Notes: generated from the letters alone by a model not told the origin. 34,935 nucleotides of DNA from Propionispira raffinosivorans DSM 20765 (GCF_000381065.1 NZ_KB905870.1:1-34935); one strand, 5' to 3'. Shown: positions 5,441-14,361, numbered from the stretch's first letter. Program-made: numbers and translations.

Positions 5441-7900
5441 ATGGATCATAGATTTACAGCGAGAGCTATTAAAGTATTAGAACTTGCTCAATATGAAGCA
5501 AGGGCCTTAGAACATAATTATGTAGGTACGGAGCATTTGCTGCTGGGGTTGATTCATGAAGGCGAGGGTGTGGCAGCCAGAGCATTAATGTCTTTAGGCA
5601 TTGATTTAGCAACTGTGCGCAACCGTGTGGAAGCTATGATTGGACCAGAAAATGATAATGCTGGCAATGCCTTTGTTTATACACCAAGAGCGAAACGAGT
5701 TATGGAATTGGCATCAGAAGAAGCACAGTCACTTAGCCATAACTATATTGGGACGGAACACATTTTGTTAGGCCTGATTCGAGAAAATGAAGGAATTGCA
5801 GCTAAAGTACTCATCTCATTGGGTGCTGATTTGGATATTGTCAGAGAAACCGTCATTGAAATGCTGGGGGGGGAGCAAGCCGAAGCCAGCAATGAAAGTG
5901 GCGCCGCCAATACGGCTCATAAAAAAAGCAATACACCTGTTTTAAATGAATTTGGTCGCAATTTAAATGAAATGGCAGAAAAGGGGAAAATAGATCCGGT
6001 TATCGGGCGCGATAAAGAAATAGAAAGAGTTATTCAAATCCTGAGCCGTCGTACCAAAAATAATCCAGTATTGATCGGTGAACCTGGCGTGGGGAAAACG
6101 GCTATTGCCGAAGGATTGGCTCAGCGTATTACGCAAGGGAGTGTGCCCAAAATTTTGGCGAATAGACGCGTTGTATCGCTTAGCATGGCTTCTTTGGTTG
6201 CTGGGGCGAAATACCGGGGCGAATTTGAAGATCGTTTAAAGAAAATAATTGAAGAAATTACAAATGCGGAAGATGTTATTTTATTTATTGATGAGTTGCA
6301 TACACTGATTGGTGCAGGCGCTTCAGAAGGATCAGTTGATGCTGCGAATATATTGAAACCGGCATTAGCTCGGGGAGAACTTCAAGTTATCGGTGCAACC
6401 ACTTTAAATGAGTATAAAAAATATATTGAAAAAGACTCTGCATTAGAAAGACGTTTTCAGCCAATCGTAGTTGGCGAACCTAATGTGGAAGATGCTATAA
6501 AGATCTTACGCGGAATCCGTGATAAATATGAAGCCTTTCATCGTGCCCAGATTACGGATGAAGCGATTGAGGCCGCGGTTAAGTTATCACATCGTTACAT
6601 TACGGATCGTTTTTTGCCGGATAAAGCAATTGATTTGATGGATGAAGCTGCTTCGAAAGTCCGTCTGGCAGCAGTCGTACAGCCTGAAGATGTCAAACAG
6701 TTAGAAAAAAAATTAGAAACACTGAAAACGGAAAAAGAAGCAGCTATTACCATTCAAGAATATGAACAGGCAGCAAATATCCGCGATGAAGAGAGTAAAA
6801 CAAAAATTGAACTCGAGGTCAAACAAAAAGAATGGGGTAATAAAGAAAATAGCCGCATTGTTGTTTCGGGGGAAGATATTGCAGATGTTGTGTCAAATTG
6901 GACGGGAATTCCATTGCAGAAATTGGCGGCAAAAGAGTCAGAACGTTTATTAAACATGGAAGAAATTTTACAAACCCGAGTTGTTGGACAAGAAACTGCT
7001 GTTACTGCAATTGCCAAAGCAATTCGTAGGGCCAGAACGGGACTGAAAGATACCAAAAGACCAATTGGATCATTTTTGTTTTTAGGACCGACGGGGGTTG
7101 GTAAAACCGAATTGGCTAGGGCTTTAGCTGAAGCTTTATTCGGTGATGAATCGGCTATGCTGCGATTTGATATGTCGGAGTATATGGAAAAACATACTGT
7201 TTCACGTATGATTGGCGCACCTCCAGGGTATGTAGGATATGCCGAAGGGGGTCAGCTGACAGATGCAGTACGTCGCAAACCTTATTCTGTTATTTTGTTA
7301 GATGAAATTGAAAAAGCCCATTATGATGTATTTAACATACTGTTACAGGTTCTTGAAGATGGACGCTTGACGGATAGCCAAGGGCGCGTTGTTGACTTTA
7401 AGAATACAGTCATTATTATGACATCAAACATTGGGGCCAATTATCTTAAACCGGAAAATTCAACCGTTGGTTTTTTAACGAAAGATCAACCACAGGTTAT
7501 GCCGGATATTGCGAAGAAAAAGGTGCTGGATGAAGTGAAGAAAATTTTCCGTCCGGAATTTTTGAATCGTATAGATGAAATGGTTGTGTTTAATTCACTT
7601 ACGAAAAAAGAACTTACGAAGATTGTGGACATCATGCTTAATGATCTCAATAAACGATTGAAAGATATGGCTATTTCTCTTGAAATTAGTGAAGCTGCGA
7701 AAGAGCGAGTTATAGAAGAAGGGTCTGATTTTACCTTTGGTGCCAGACCTCTCAAAAGAGCGATTCAGAAATTGATCGAGGATGAAGTAGCTGAACGTTT
7801 GTTAGAAGTTACTTTTAAAGCTGGAGATACAATTCTTATTGATGCGATAGAAGGAAAGTTGACGTTTAAGAATAAAACAGAAGCTTTGATTGTAAAATAA
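5441..7900 (+). CDS. clpC: ClpC, AAA+ unfoldase of the ClpCP protease
   Basis: ClpC (819 residues) unfolds substrates, including arginine-phosphorylated proteins, and feeds them to ClpP. Domain order: a double Clp N-domain repeat (1-145; EHNYVGTEHLLLGL and SHNYIGTEHILLGL), first AAA+ module with Walker A GEPGVGKT (213-220) and Walker B LFIDEL (about 281), a middle UVR-like coiled coil (EYEQAANIRDEE, about 440), second AAA+ module with Walker A GPTGVGKT (about 549) and Walker B VILLDEIEKAH, a VGF tripeptide (about 675) of the ClpP-docking loop type, and the sensor-2 GARPLKRAI. The ATG at 5441 is chosen because it gives the standard N-terminus and has AGGGAGTGAG before it. Last gene of the CtsR operon. 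Confidence 0.96.
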   Translation: MDHRFTARAIKVLELAQYEARALEHNYVGTEHLLLGLIHEGEGVAARALMSLGIDLATVRNRVEAMIGPENDNAGNAFVYTPRAKRVMELASEEAQSLSHNYIGTEHILLGLIRENEGIAAKVLISLGADLDIVRETVIEMLGGEQAEASNESGAANTAHKKSNTPVLNEFGRNLNEMAEKGKIDPVIGRDKEIERVIQILSRRTKNNPVLIGEPGVGKTAIAEGLAQRITQGSVPKILANRRVVSLSMASLVAGAKYRGEFEDRLKKIIEEITNAEDVILFIDELHTLIGAGASEGSVDAANILKPALARGELQVIGATTLNEYKKYIEKDSALERRFQPIVVGEPNVEDAIKILRGIRDKYEAFHRAQITDEAIEAAVKLSHRYITDRFLPDKAIDLMDEAASKVRLAAVVQPEDVKQLEKKLETLKTEKEAAITIQEYEQAANIRDEESKTKIELEVKQKEWGNKENSRIVVSGEDIADVVSNWTGIPLQKLAAKESERLLNMEEILQTRVVGQETAVTAIAKAIRRARTGLKDTKRPIGSFLFLGPTGVGKTELARALAEALFGDESAMLRFDMSEYMEKHTVSRMIGAPPGYVGYAEGGQLTDAVRRKPYSVILLDEIEKAHYDVFNILLQVLEDGRLTDSQGRVVDFKNTVIIMTSNIGANYLKPENSTVGFLTKDQPQVMPDIAKKKVLDEVKKIFRPEFLNRIDEMVVFNSLTKKELTKIVDIMLNDLNKRLKDMAISLEISEAAKERVIEEGSDFTFGARPLKRAIQKLIEDEVAERLLEVTFKAGDTILIDAIEGKLTFKNKTEALIVK

Positions 7901-7916
7901 AATACGTGTAAAACAT

Positions 7917-7953
7917 AAAAAGACGAACTTGGCTGGTCTGAGTTCGTCTTTTT
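7917..7953 (+). terminator. terminator of the ctsR-clpC operon
   Basis: A perfect 13-bp stem (AAAAAGACGAACT / AGTTCGTCTTTTT) has an 11-nt loop and ends in five Ts. Confidence 0.92.
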
Positions 7954-7968
7954 ACCATGGTGGAGTAT

Positions 7969-8160
7969 ATGAAAAAAAGACGAAACACGTTAGACAAAAA
8001 TTCATTAATTATTAATATATGGAATTTTATAGAGAACTTTGTCATTGCAATTATTTGGTTGACAAAATTTGTTGTTAAGATATTATATTGCGCGGTTGTG
8101 AATTTCATCCAAAATGTTTTGCGGCGCAATAAAAAGATACGTATAGGAAAAGGTGAATGA
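7969..8160 (+). CDS. possible small membrane protein of unknown function
   Basis: This open frame of 63 codons (67 if started at the ATG at 7957) encodes a basic N-terminus (MKKRRN), a hydrophobic stretch of about 35 residues (WNFIENFVIAIIWLTKFVV and on) and a very basic C-terminus (RRNKKIRIGKG). GGTGGAG sits 3 nt before the second ATG, which is tight. Its end overlaps the ribosome site of radA. Against it: the clpC terminator lies just upstream, no promoter is visible between the terminator and the start, and a good promoter lies inside the frame. It may be translated only from readthrough, or not at all. I do not recognise a family. Confidence 0.3.
   Translation: MKKRRNTLDKNSLIINIWNFIENFVIAIIWLTKFVVKILYCAVVNFIQNVLRRNKKIRIGKGE
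8059..8086 (+). promoter_or_regulatory. sigma-A promoter of radA
   Basis: TTGACA (8059-8064), a 16-bp spacer and TATTAT (8081-8086) lie about 75 bp before radA, inside the small open frame. This lets radA be expressed independently of the CtsR operon. Confidence 0.6.
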
Positions 8161-8161
8161 T

Positions 8162-9520
8162 TTGGCTAAAAAAAAGACGGCATATGTATGTCAGGATTGT
8201 GGCTATGATACGGCAAAATGGCTTGGTCGATGTCCTGGCTGTGGCGCATGGAATACAATGGTTGAAGAAGTAATCATGCCGGAGCGTAAAGCTGGTCTGA
8301 GCTTGGGTCTGTCGACCTCGGCTCAGCCAGAATCTATTAAAAATGTGACAGTGGATGATATGCCGCGGTTTTTGACAGGATCGGGTGAATTGGATCGAGT
8401 GTTAGGTAGTGGAATTATTCCAGGATCGGTCGTATTGATCGTAGGTGATCCTGGTGTTGGTAAATCAAGCCTTACGCTTAAGGTGTGTGCTAATGTGGCT
8501 AAAACTGGCAAAGTTCTTTATGTTACCGGCGAAGAAAGCACACGTCAGGTACGAATGCGGGCGGATCGTTTAGACGCAATTGAGAAAGAATTGCTTGTTT
8601 TGAGTGAAACAAATCTTGATCTTATTGAGCAGCATGTCTTAACTGCCAGACCCAGACTATTAGTAATTGATTCTATTCAGACAATATTTAGACCTGACAT
8701 ACAGAGTGCGCCAGGGAGTGTTAGCCAAGTACGAGAATGCGCGGTTGAACTTTTGCGTATTGCAAAAACCCATGGCATTGCTGTGTTTTTAGTTGGGCAT
8801 GTAACAAAAGATGGTACGCTGGCTGGTCCAAGAGTATTGGAGCATATTGTTGATACTGTACTTTACTTTGAAGGTGAAAGAAATGCACAGTTTCGCGTAT
8901 TACGAGCTGTTAAAAATCGCTTTGGCAGTACAAATGAAATTGGACTTTTTGAAATGAGAGATGTTGGTCTTGTAGATGTACCAGATGCATCCAAGTTGTT
9001 TCTATCAGAAATGCAGGCGGACTCAGGCAGTATTGTTGTGCCAACGGTTGAGGGTACGAGGCCTCTTTTGGTTGAGGTGCAGGCATTGGTTGCACAGACC
9101 CCATATATGCCGCCAAGGCGGACTTCTGATTATGTTGATATTAAACGAATCCAATTGCTTTTAGCTGTTTTGGAAAAACGAGTTCATTTGAGTATTGGGG
9201 CTTGCGATGTTTATGTTAAAGTTGCCGGCGGTATAAAACTTGATGAGCCGTCTATTGATCTTGGACTCAGTGTAGCATTGGCCTCTAGTTTTAAAAATAG
9301 TATAGTTTTACCGCAGTGTGTTATTTTTGGTGAAGTTGGGTTGGCGGGGGAAGTGCGTGCAGTCAGTCAGGCTGAGGTTCGGATACGTGAAGCTGTTAAA
9401 ATGGGCTTCAAAAATATAATATTACCAAAGAAAAACTTGGAACGCTTATCGCTTGATTTGCCAGTTAAATTGTATGGTGTTGAAAATGTTGGTGAAGCCC
9501 TTCGAGTGGCTTTACAATAA
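8162..9520 (+). CDS. radA: RadA (Sms), DNA-repair and recombination ATPase
   Basis: RadA (452 residues) is a RecA-like, DnaB-like helicase that drives branch migration in recombination. Visible parts are the N-terminal C4 zinc finger (C10, C13, C24, C27; CQDCGY and CPGCGAW), Walker A GDPGVGKSS (95-103), the Walker B-type LLVIDSIQT, the RadA-specific KNRFG motif (about 250), and a C-terminal Lon-like S16 fold (VKVAGGIKLDEPSIDL). The start is read as TTG at 8162 with AGGTGA 5 nt upstream, which gives the standard MAKKKT beginning. A GTG three codons earlier (8153) is the alternative. In Bacillus, disA follows radA; here carD follows. Confidence 0.94.
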   Translation: MAKKKTAYVCQDCGYDTAKWLGRCPGCGAWNTMVEEVIMPERKAGLSLGLSTSAQPESIKNVTVDDMPRFLTGSGELDRVLGSGIIPGSVVLIVGDPGVGKSSLTLKVCANVAKTGKVLYVTGEESTRQVRMRADRLDAIEKELLVLSETNLDLIEQHVLTARPRLLVIDSIQTIFRPDIQSAPGSVSQVRECAVELLRIAKTHGIAVFLVGHVTKDGTLAGPRVLEHIVDTVLYFEGERNAQFRVLRAVKNRFGSTNEIGLFEMRDVGLVDVPDASKLFLSEMQADSGSIVVPTVEGTRPLLVEVQALVAQTPYMPPRRTSDYVDIKRIQLLLAVLEKRVHLSIGACDVYVKVAGGIKLDEPSIDLGLSVALASSFKNSIVLPQCVIFGEVGLAGEVRAVSQAEVRIREAVKMGFKNIILPKKNLERLSLDLPVKLYGVENVGEALRVALQ

Positions 9521-9555
9521 AATTTGCTGTTTTAAAATGATTTTTATATAGTGTA

Positions 9556-9584
9556 TTGACAAGAAAAATTTAAAGTGATAAAAT
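9556..9584 (+). promoter_or_regulatory. promoter P1 of the carD-like gene
   Basis: TTGACA (9556-9561), a 17-bp spacer and TAAAAT (9579-9584) lie 36 bp after the radA stop codon. Confidence 0.65.
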
Positions 9585-9590
9585 AATTTC

Positions 9591-9619
9591 TTTTATTAAA
9601 TACAAAAATGTGGTATAAT
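9591..9619 (+). promoter_or_regulatory. promoter P2 of the carD-like gene (extended -10)
   Basis: TTTTAT (9591-9596) lies 17 bp before TATAAT (9614-9619). The -10 is extended by TGG, so a poor -35 is tolerable. This gives two tandem promoters about 35 bp apart. Confidence 0.6.
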
Positions 9620-9645
9620 AGGGACGTGTCTTAGGAGGTGTTGCT

Positions 9646-10140
9646 TTGCTTAGCATAGGAGACAAGGTGGTATATCCAATGCATGGTGCAGGGATTATCA
9701 ACGGCATAGAAGATTGTGAGATTATGGGAGAAAATCGATCTTATTATGTTTTGAAAATGCCATTAGGCAGCATGAAAGTCATGATTCCGATTGATAATGT
9801 CGCGAATATTGGCTTGAGAGATGTTATACCGCAAGGCGAAGTTGGAAAAGTAAAGATTATACTTCAGGGAGTACCGGAACAGTTAGCCGGCAGTTGGAAT
9901 AAACGATTCAACGCAAATTTACTCCAAATCAAAACAGGTGATATCTGCAATGTAGCAGCGGTTGTTAGAAATTTGATTTTACAAGATCGTTCTAAAAAAA
10001 TTTCTACAGGGGAAAGGCGTTTATTAGATATTGCAAAACAAATATTGGTCAGCGAACTTGTGTTTGCCTGCGATAAAGAGCCTGAGGCTGTAGAAACGTG
10101 GATGTATGATTTGCTTGATAAAAATACGCCAGGTGACTGA
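9646..10140 (+). CDS. CarD/CdnL-family RNA polymerase-binding regulator
   Basis: This 164-residue protein has the CarD_CdnL_TRCF layout. An N-terminal Tudor-like RNA-polymerase-interaction domain (residues 1-60; IGDKVVYPMHGAGII, then YYVLKMPLGSMKVMIP) is followed by a helical DNA-contacting domain (NKRFNANLLQIKTGD, SKKISTGERRLLDIAKQIL). Family members bind the beta subunit and stabilise the open promoter complex, often at rRNA promoters. The start is TTG at 9646, placed by AGGAGGTG 5 nt upstream; no ATG gives the conserved N-terminus. Two tandem promoters precede it and a terminator follows. A carD gene next to a PIN/TRAM gene and ispD is a familiar arrangement in anaerobic Bacillota. Confidence 0.85.
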   Translation: MLSIGDKVVYPMHGAGIINGIEDCEIMGENRSYYVLKMPLGSMKVMIPIDNVANIGLRDVIPQGEVGKVKIILQGVPEQLAGSWNKRFNANLLQIKTGDICNVAAVVRNLILQDRSKKISTGERRLLDIAKQILVSELVFACDKEPEAVETWMYDLLDKNTPGD

Positions 10141-10150
10141 CGTATTTTTT
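10120..10150 (+). terminator. terminator after the carD-like gene
   Basis: AAAAATACG pairs with CGTATTTTT; the stop codon lies in the loop side and the hairpin ends in a T run. The stem is AT-rich, so efficiency may be partial. Confidence 0.6.
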
Positions 10151-10158
10151 ATTAAATT

Positions 10159-10187
10159 TTGACAAATGTAAATTATTTTAGTAATAT
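10159..10187 (+). promoter_or_regulatory. sigma-A promoter of yacL
   Basis: TTGACA (10159-10164), a 17-bp spacer and TAATAT (10182-10187), about 35 bp before the TTG start of yacL. Confidence 0.7.
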
Positions 10188-10222
10188 GAGATAAAGTTTA
10201 CGCAGAAGGAGGTGGGAAGGTA

Positions 10223-11353
10223 TTGTTAGATAAAGTGTTACGCTTTTTTATCACAGTTTTAATGGCAATTGGTGGTCTTGCTTTGATGCAGTTAGCAAAC
10301 CCATTGCTTTCTTTTTTGATCAGTGCTGAATTCCTGAGATTGGACATGGGTCTTTTCGGCATGACAATGACAAATCTTTTGTCTATTTTACTTGGTGGTA
10401 TCATAGGTGGTGTAACAGGTTTTCTTATTTCACCTTATTTGGTGAAAAAATTGTTAACATTTTCTTTATGGGTGGAATTACAATTAAATAAAATGCCAAT
10501 TCACGATGTGATTGCAGGTGCTTGTGGATTAGCAATTGGACTTATTATTGCAAATTTATTAGGCTCGGCATTTTCTCAAATTCCAATCGTAGGAAATTAT
10601 ATACCGGTTGTTTTCAGTATAGTTTTAGGATATCTTGGTATCCATATTACCATTGAAAAACGAGATGAGATTACAGCTCTCTTTGATTTTATCCCTAAAC
10701 TTGTAAAAGACAGGACTAGGGAAAAAGACATTATCAAGGAAGAACCTGTTATAGATCCGTTATATAAACTTTTGGATACAAGTGTTATTATTGATGGACG
10801 TATTGCAGATATCTGTAAAAGTGGATTTATTGAAGGAACCTTATTGATTCCTGTTTTTGTCTTGGAAGAGTTGCAGCATATCGCCGATTCTTCTGATTTA
10901 CTCAAACGTACTCGAGGCCGCCGTGGCTTGGATGTTTTGAAACGCATTCAGACAGAGTTTGATATGTTTGTTAAAATTGATAATCATGATTTTGATGATA
11001 TTACTGAAGTAGATTCTAAGTTGGTAAAGCTTGGACAGCTTGTTGGGGCAAAAATTATTACGAATGATTATAATTTGAATAAAGTTGCTGAACTTCAAGG
11101 GGTATCTGTACTTAATATCAATGAATTATCAAATGCTGTAAAGCCTGTGGTTATTCCAGGCGAAGATATGGTAGTTAATGTTGTTAAAGATGGCAAGGAA
11201 AATGGACAAGGGGTTGCTTATCTGGATGACGGTACGATGATTGTCGTAGAAGGCGGTAAAAAACATATGGGCGAAACAATTGAAGTCATCGTAACATCCG
11301 TTCTTCAAACAGCAGCTGGCCGTATGATATTTGCTAAACCGAAAGCAGCATAA
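10223..11353 (+). CDS. yacL: YacL-type membrane protein with PIN and TRAM domains
   Basis: This 376-residue protein has four hydrophobic helices in its first 135 residues (FFITVLMAIGGLALMQLA, LLSILLGGIIGGVTGFLI, IAGACGLAIGLIIANLLG and a fourth ending LGYLGIHITI). A PIN nuclease domain follows from about 187 (LLDTSVIIDGRI with two Asp, VFVLEELQ, then TNDYNLNKVA with the late Asp), and then a C-terminal TRAM RNA-binding domain (about 315-370; VAYLDDGTMIVVEGG). The layout suggests a membrane-anchored, Mg2+-dependent RNA nuclease; the substrate is not established. The start is TTG at 10223, behind AAGGAGGTG. It has its own promoter and terminator. Confidence 0.88.
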   Translation: MLDKVLRFFITVLMAIGGLALMQLANPLLSFLISAEFLRLDMGLFGMTMTNLLSILLGGIIGGVTGFLISPYLVKKLLTFSLWVELQLNKMPIHDVIAGACGLAIGLIIANLLGSAFSQIPIVGNYIPVVFSIVLGYLGIHITIEKRDEITALFDFIPKLVKDRTREKDIIKEEPVIDPLYKLLDTSVIIDGRIADICKSGFIEGTLLIPVFVLEELQHIADSSDLLKRTRGRRGLDVLKRIQTEFDMFVKIDNHDFDDITEVDSKLVKLGQLVGAKIITNDYNLNKVAELQGVSVLNINELSNAVKPVVIPGEDMVVNVVKDGKENGQGVAYLDDGTMIVVEGGKKHMGETIEVIVTSVLQTAAGRMIFAKPKAA

Positions 11354-11406
11354 GAATGTATTTTTAAAAACTCTGGGCACTATGATTTTTAAAATTAAAA
11401 AGAATG

Positions 11407-11438
11407 AAAATGCTGCGGGTAACCGCAGCATTTTTTTT
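11407..11438 (+). terminator. terminator after yacL
   Basis: AAAATGCTGCGG pairs with CCGCAGCATTTT around a GTAA loop, followed by a long T run. Confidence 0.92.
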
Positions 11439-11496
11439 GAAATGATTATTTTTTTACCTATATTGATAAAATTATTGACGGTGATGTGGTTTTGCT

Positions 11497-11525
11497 TTCA
11501 ATTAGCAACTTACATGTAGTATGAT
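11497..11525 (+). promoter_or_regulatory. weak candidate promoter of ispD-ispF
   Basis: TTCAAT (11497-11502) lies 17 bp before TATGAT (11520-11525). The -35 is poor, but a promoter is expected here because a strong terminator separates yacL from ispD. Confidence 0.35.
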
Positions 11526-11567
11526 AAAGAAAAATAAATTATTGAGTATTTATAGGAGCGTAATTTT

Positions 11568-12332
11568 ATGGTAACTGCAATTTTCCCCGCTGCTGGGCAG
11601 GGTAAAAGAATGAAAGCCAGCGTCAATAAAGTTTTTTTAGAACTCATGGGGAAGCCTATTTTAGTACATACGCTGTTAGCTTTTTCGCGTTGTGATGCAA
11701 TTGACAATCTAATTGTTGTCGTGGGGGCGGATGAAGTAACTTTCATCAAAGCGCTATTAGCGACAGTGCCTGGACTGAAACCTTATAAAGTTATAGCGGG
11801 CAGCACGGAACGACAATACTCCATTTTTAATGGGTTAGCTCAGCTAAGCCCGGCGACGGATGTCGTATTAGTCCATGATGGAGCAAGGCCGCTTGTGAGC
11901 TGTCAGATAATCAGTGCTGTGGTTGAAGAAGCTAGAAAAAGCGGTGCAGCGATTGCAGCGGTGCCAGCGAAAGATACGATCAAAATAGTGGATAAGGATG
12001 AGCTGGTTGAAGCAACGCCGGATCGTCAATCTTTGTGGACGGTACAGACACCACAGGGCTTTACCAAAGAAGTTATCGTTAAAGCATATCAACAGGCAGC
12101 GAATGATGAATTTTTAGGTACAGATGATTCAAGTCTGGTTGAACGGATAGGTGTACGAGTCAAGGTCGTTCAGGGTGACTACAGCAATATAAAAGTAACG
12201 ACGCCAGAAGATCTATTGATTGCTGAAGCTTTTATGCGGGATGGTGTGGTTGCGAAGGTGGTAAGCCGCGTGTCCTCGTCTGTTTCAGGAGTCGTGTCTA
12301 ACGTGAAAGAAAAAATTTTTAGAAAGAGGTAA
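11568..12332 (+). CDS. ispD: 2-C-methyl-D-erythritol 4-phosphate cytidylyltransferase
   Basis: IspD couples MEP to CTP in the third step of the non-mevalonate isoprenoid pathway, giving CDP-methylerythritol. The 254-residue protein shows the nucleotide-binding start PAAGQGKRM followed by the conserved Lys (NKVFLEL), the GSTERQYS segment, the metal-site VHDGARPLV and TVQTPQGF. The C-terminus has an additional tail of about 28 residues, rich in Val, Ser and basic residues ([19 protein letters not shown] then FRKR), beyond the usual ~230. It is not a fused IspF, because ispF follows as a separate gene 4 nt later. Confidence 0.93.
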   Translation: MVTAIFPAAGQGKRMKASVNKVFLELMGKPILVHTLLAFSRCDAIDNLIVVVGADEVTFIKALLATVPGLKPYKVIAGSTERQYSIFNGLAQLSPATDVVLVHDGARPLVSCQIISAVVEEARKSGAAIAAVPAKDTIKIVDKDELVEATPDRQSLWTVQTPQGFTKEVIVKAYQQAANDEFLGTDDSSLVERIGVRVKVVQGDYSNIKVTTPEDLLIAEAFMRDGVVAKVVSRVSSSVSGVVSNVKEKIFRKR

Positions 12333-12336
12333 TACG

Positions 12337-12813
12337 ATGATTCGATTTGGTATGGGATATGATGTGCATAAATTAGTAGGAGGGCGTAAGCTGATTTTAG
12401 GTGGTGTTGAGATAGAGCATACGGTAGGGCTTTTAGGGCATTCGGACGCGGACGTGCTGTTACATGCGATTGCAGATGCATTGCTAGGAGCAGCGGCACT
12501 TGGCGACATCGGTCGTCATTTTCCGGATTCGGATGATGCCTATAAAGGAATTTCGAGCCTTATTTTATTAGAGCATGTGCGGGATTTACTGCTTGAAAAA
12601 AAATATGAGATTGGCAATGTTGATGCAACGATTGTAGCTCAAAAACCGAAAGTAGCCCCTTTTATTTTACAAATGAATGAAAATATAGCAATGGCATTAC
12701 GAATCGCGATTGACCAAGTCAATGTGAAAGCAACAACTGAAGAAGGATTGGGATTCACGGGGACAGAACAGGGGATTTCAGCCTATGCTGTCGTGGGGAT
12801 TGAAAAGAAATAA
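12337..12813 (+). CDS. ispF: 2-C-methyl-D-erythritol 2,4-cyclodiphosphate synthase
   Basis: IspF cyclises CDP-methylerythritol 2-phosphate, releasing CMP. The 158-residue length is standard for the trimeric enzyme. The metal-binding Asp and His are in GYDVHKL (D9, H11) and the third ligand is in [26 protein letters not shown] and the C-terminal [17 protein letters not shown] are diagnostic. The gap of 4 nt after ispD, with the ribosome site (AAAGAGG) inside the end of ispD, shows translational coupling. Confidence 0.95.
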   Translation: MIRFGMGYDVHKLVGGRKLILGGVEIEHTVGLLGHSDADVLLHAIADALLGAAALGDIGRHFPDSDDAYKGISSLILLEHVRDLLLEKKYEIGNVDATIVAQKPKVAPFILQMNENIAMALRIAIDQVNVKATTEEGLGFTGTEQGISAYAVVGIEKK

Positions 12814-12816
12814 TGT

Positions 12817-12845
12817 TTGTATGAGAAACGGATTTCTGCTACAAT
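12817..12845 (+). promoter_or_regulatory. candidate promoter of gltX
   Basis: TTGTAT (12817-12822), a 17-bp spacer and TACAAT (12840-12845) lie 36 bp before gltX, just behind the ispF stop codon. Confidence 0.5.
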
Positions 12846-12880
12846 ATAATTTACACAAAGATTTTTGGAGGGAATGCTAG

Positions 12881-14347
12881 ATGTCAGAACAAATCAGGGT
12901 TCGGTTTGCGCCAAGTCCAACCGGTCCATTTCATATCGGTGGCGCCCGCAGCGCTTTATTTAACTGGTTATTGGCTCGGAAATATAAAGATGGAAAATTG
13001 ATTTTGCGAGTAGAAGATACGGATAGAGCACGTTCGACGAAAGAGTCAGAAGAAAATATAAAAGAAGCTCTCAAGTGGCTGGGGCTTACCTGGGATGAAG
13101 GAATTGATGTTGGGGGCGAATATGGCCCATATCGTCAAACGGAGCGGCTTCATCTTTATCAGGAGTTTACGGATAAGCTTATTGCGGAAGATAAAGCATA
13201 CTATTGTTACTGCACTGAAGCTGAAATAGAGGCAGAACGTGAAGCACTTCGTGCAGAAAATAAAATGCCGATTTATCAAGGCCATTGTCGTAATTTGACA
13301 GCGGAGCAAAAAGAGCAATATGAAGCGGAAGGCAGAAAACCTGTTGTTCGGTTCAGAACGCCGGAAAATCAGCAAGTTATGTTTAAAGATCTTGTTCGCG
13401 GGCAAATGTGTTTCGAATCGAATGGAATCGGTGATTTTGTTATTGTAAAAGCCGATGGGATGCCGGTTTATAATTATGCGGTAGTTCTCGATGATGCGCT
13501 GATGAAGATTTCTCATGTGATCCGGGCAGAAGAACATTTGTCAAATACACCACGTCAGGTTGTATTGTTTGAGGCTTTGGATTTACCAGTGCCGATTTTC
13601 GGTCATATTTCTTTGATTTTAGGTAAAGATCATAGCAAGATGAGTAAACGCCATGGTGCCACTTCGGTGGATCAATATAGAAAATTAGGTTACTTACCGG
13701 AAGCTTTGGTGAATTTTTTAGCACTGCTAGGATGGGCTCCGCAGGACGAAAAAGAAATTTTTTCGGCGGAAGAATTAATAGAAGCATTTTCTATGGATCG
13801 TGTAGCGAAGAATCCAGCTGTTTTTGATATTGATAAATTAAACTGGATCAATGCACATTATATTAAGCAAGCGAAACCGGAAAAAATTACAATGCTTGCT
13901 ATTCCTCATCTTGTAGAAAAAGGTTATATTACAGGTCCGCTTACCGATGTTGAAATGGCAAAATTAGTATCCTTTGTTGCTGTAATTCAAGACCATTTGA
14001 GTTTTGCTGCGCAAGTTGTTGATTTTGCTGATATTTTCTTTAAAGATGATGTTCTGGTTGAAAGTGACGAAGCGAAAGAAACCTTACTCGATGAAACGAC
14101 ACCAGCGGTGATTAATTTATTTAAAGATAAATTAAAAGCATTAGAAGTGGTGGACGCGAAAAACATTAAACCAATTTTTAAAGCGATTACCAAAGAGCTT
14201 AAAGTCGGTGGACAAAAAGTATATATGCCGCTGCGTGTGGCTTTGACTGGTCAGATGCATGGGCCTGATCTGGTGGGCCTTGTTGAAGTCTTGGGTCGTG
14301 ATAAAGTGATCAAACGCATTGAGGAAACGATGATGCGGGTAAAATAA
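12881..14347 (+). CDS. gltX: glutamyl-tRNA synthetase
   Basis: This class Ib synthetase (488 residues) attaches glutamate to tRNA. The HIGH-type motif is PSPTGPFHIGGARSALFNWL near residue 9, and the KMSKR loop is SKMSKRHGA near residue 252. A Cys-rich insertion (YYCYCTEAE ... GHC, about 109-132) resembles the zinc site of bacterial GluRS. Many Bacillota lack GlnRS and use a non-discriminating GluRS plus GatCAB; this cannot be judged here. GGAGGG lies before the ATG. It precedes the cysteine T-box and cysE-cysS, as in Bacillus. Confidence 0.95.
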   Translation: MSEQIRVRFAPSPTGPFHIGGARSALFNWLLARKYKDGKLILRVEDTDRARSTKESEENIKEALKWLGLTWDEGIDVGGEYGPYRQTERLHLYQEFTDKLIAEDKAYYCYCTEAEIEAEREALRAENKMPIYQGHCRNLTAEQKEQYEAEGRKPVVRFRTPENQQVMFKDLVRGQMCFESNGIGDFVIVKADGMPVYNYAVVLDDALMKISHVIRAEEHLSNTPRQVVLFEALDLPVPIFGHISLILGKDHSKMSKRHGATSVDQYRKLGYLPEALVNFLALLGWAPQDEKEIFSAEELIEAFSMDRVAKNPAVFDIDKLNWINAHYIKQAKPEKITMLAIPHLVEKGYITGPLTDVEMAKLVSFVAVIQDHLSFAAQVVDFADIFFKDDVLVESDEAKETLLDETTPAVINLFKDKLKALEVVDAKNIKPIFKAITKELKVGGQKVYMPLRVALTGQMHGPDLVGLVEVLGRDKVIKRIEETMMRVK

Positions 14348-14361
14348 ATAAAGCTATGATT

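Noticed and set aside
13046..13787. Long antisense open frames inside gltX (and similar ones inside radA, rpoB and rpoC)
   Set aside because: They mirror the codon pattern of strongly supported genes on the other strand, with no start signals or known domains.
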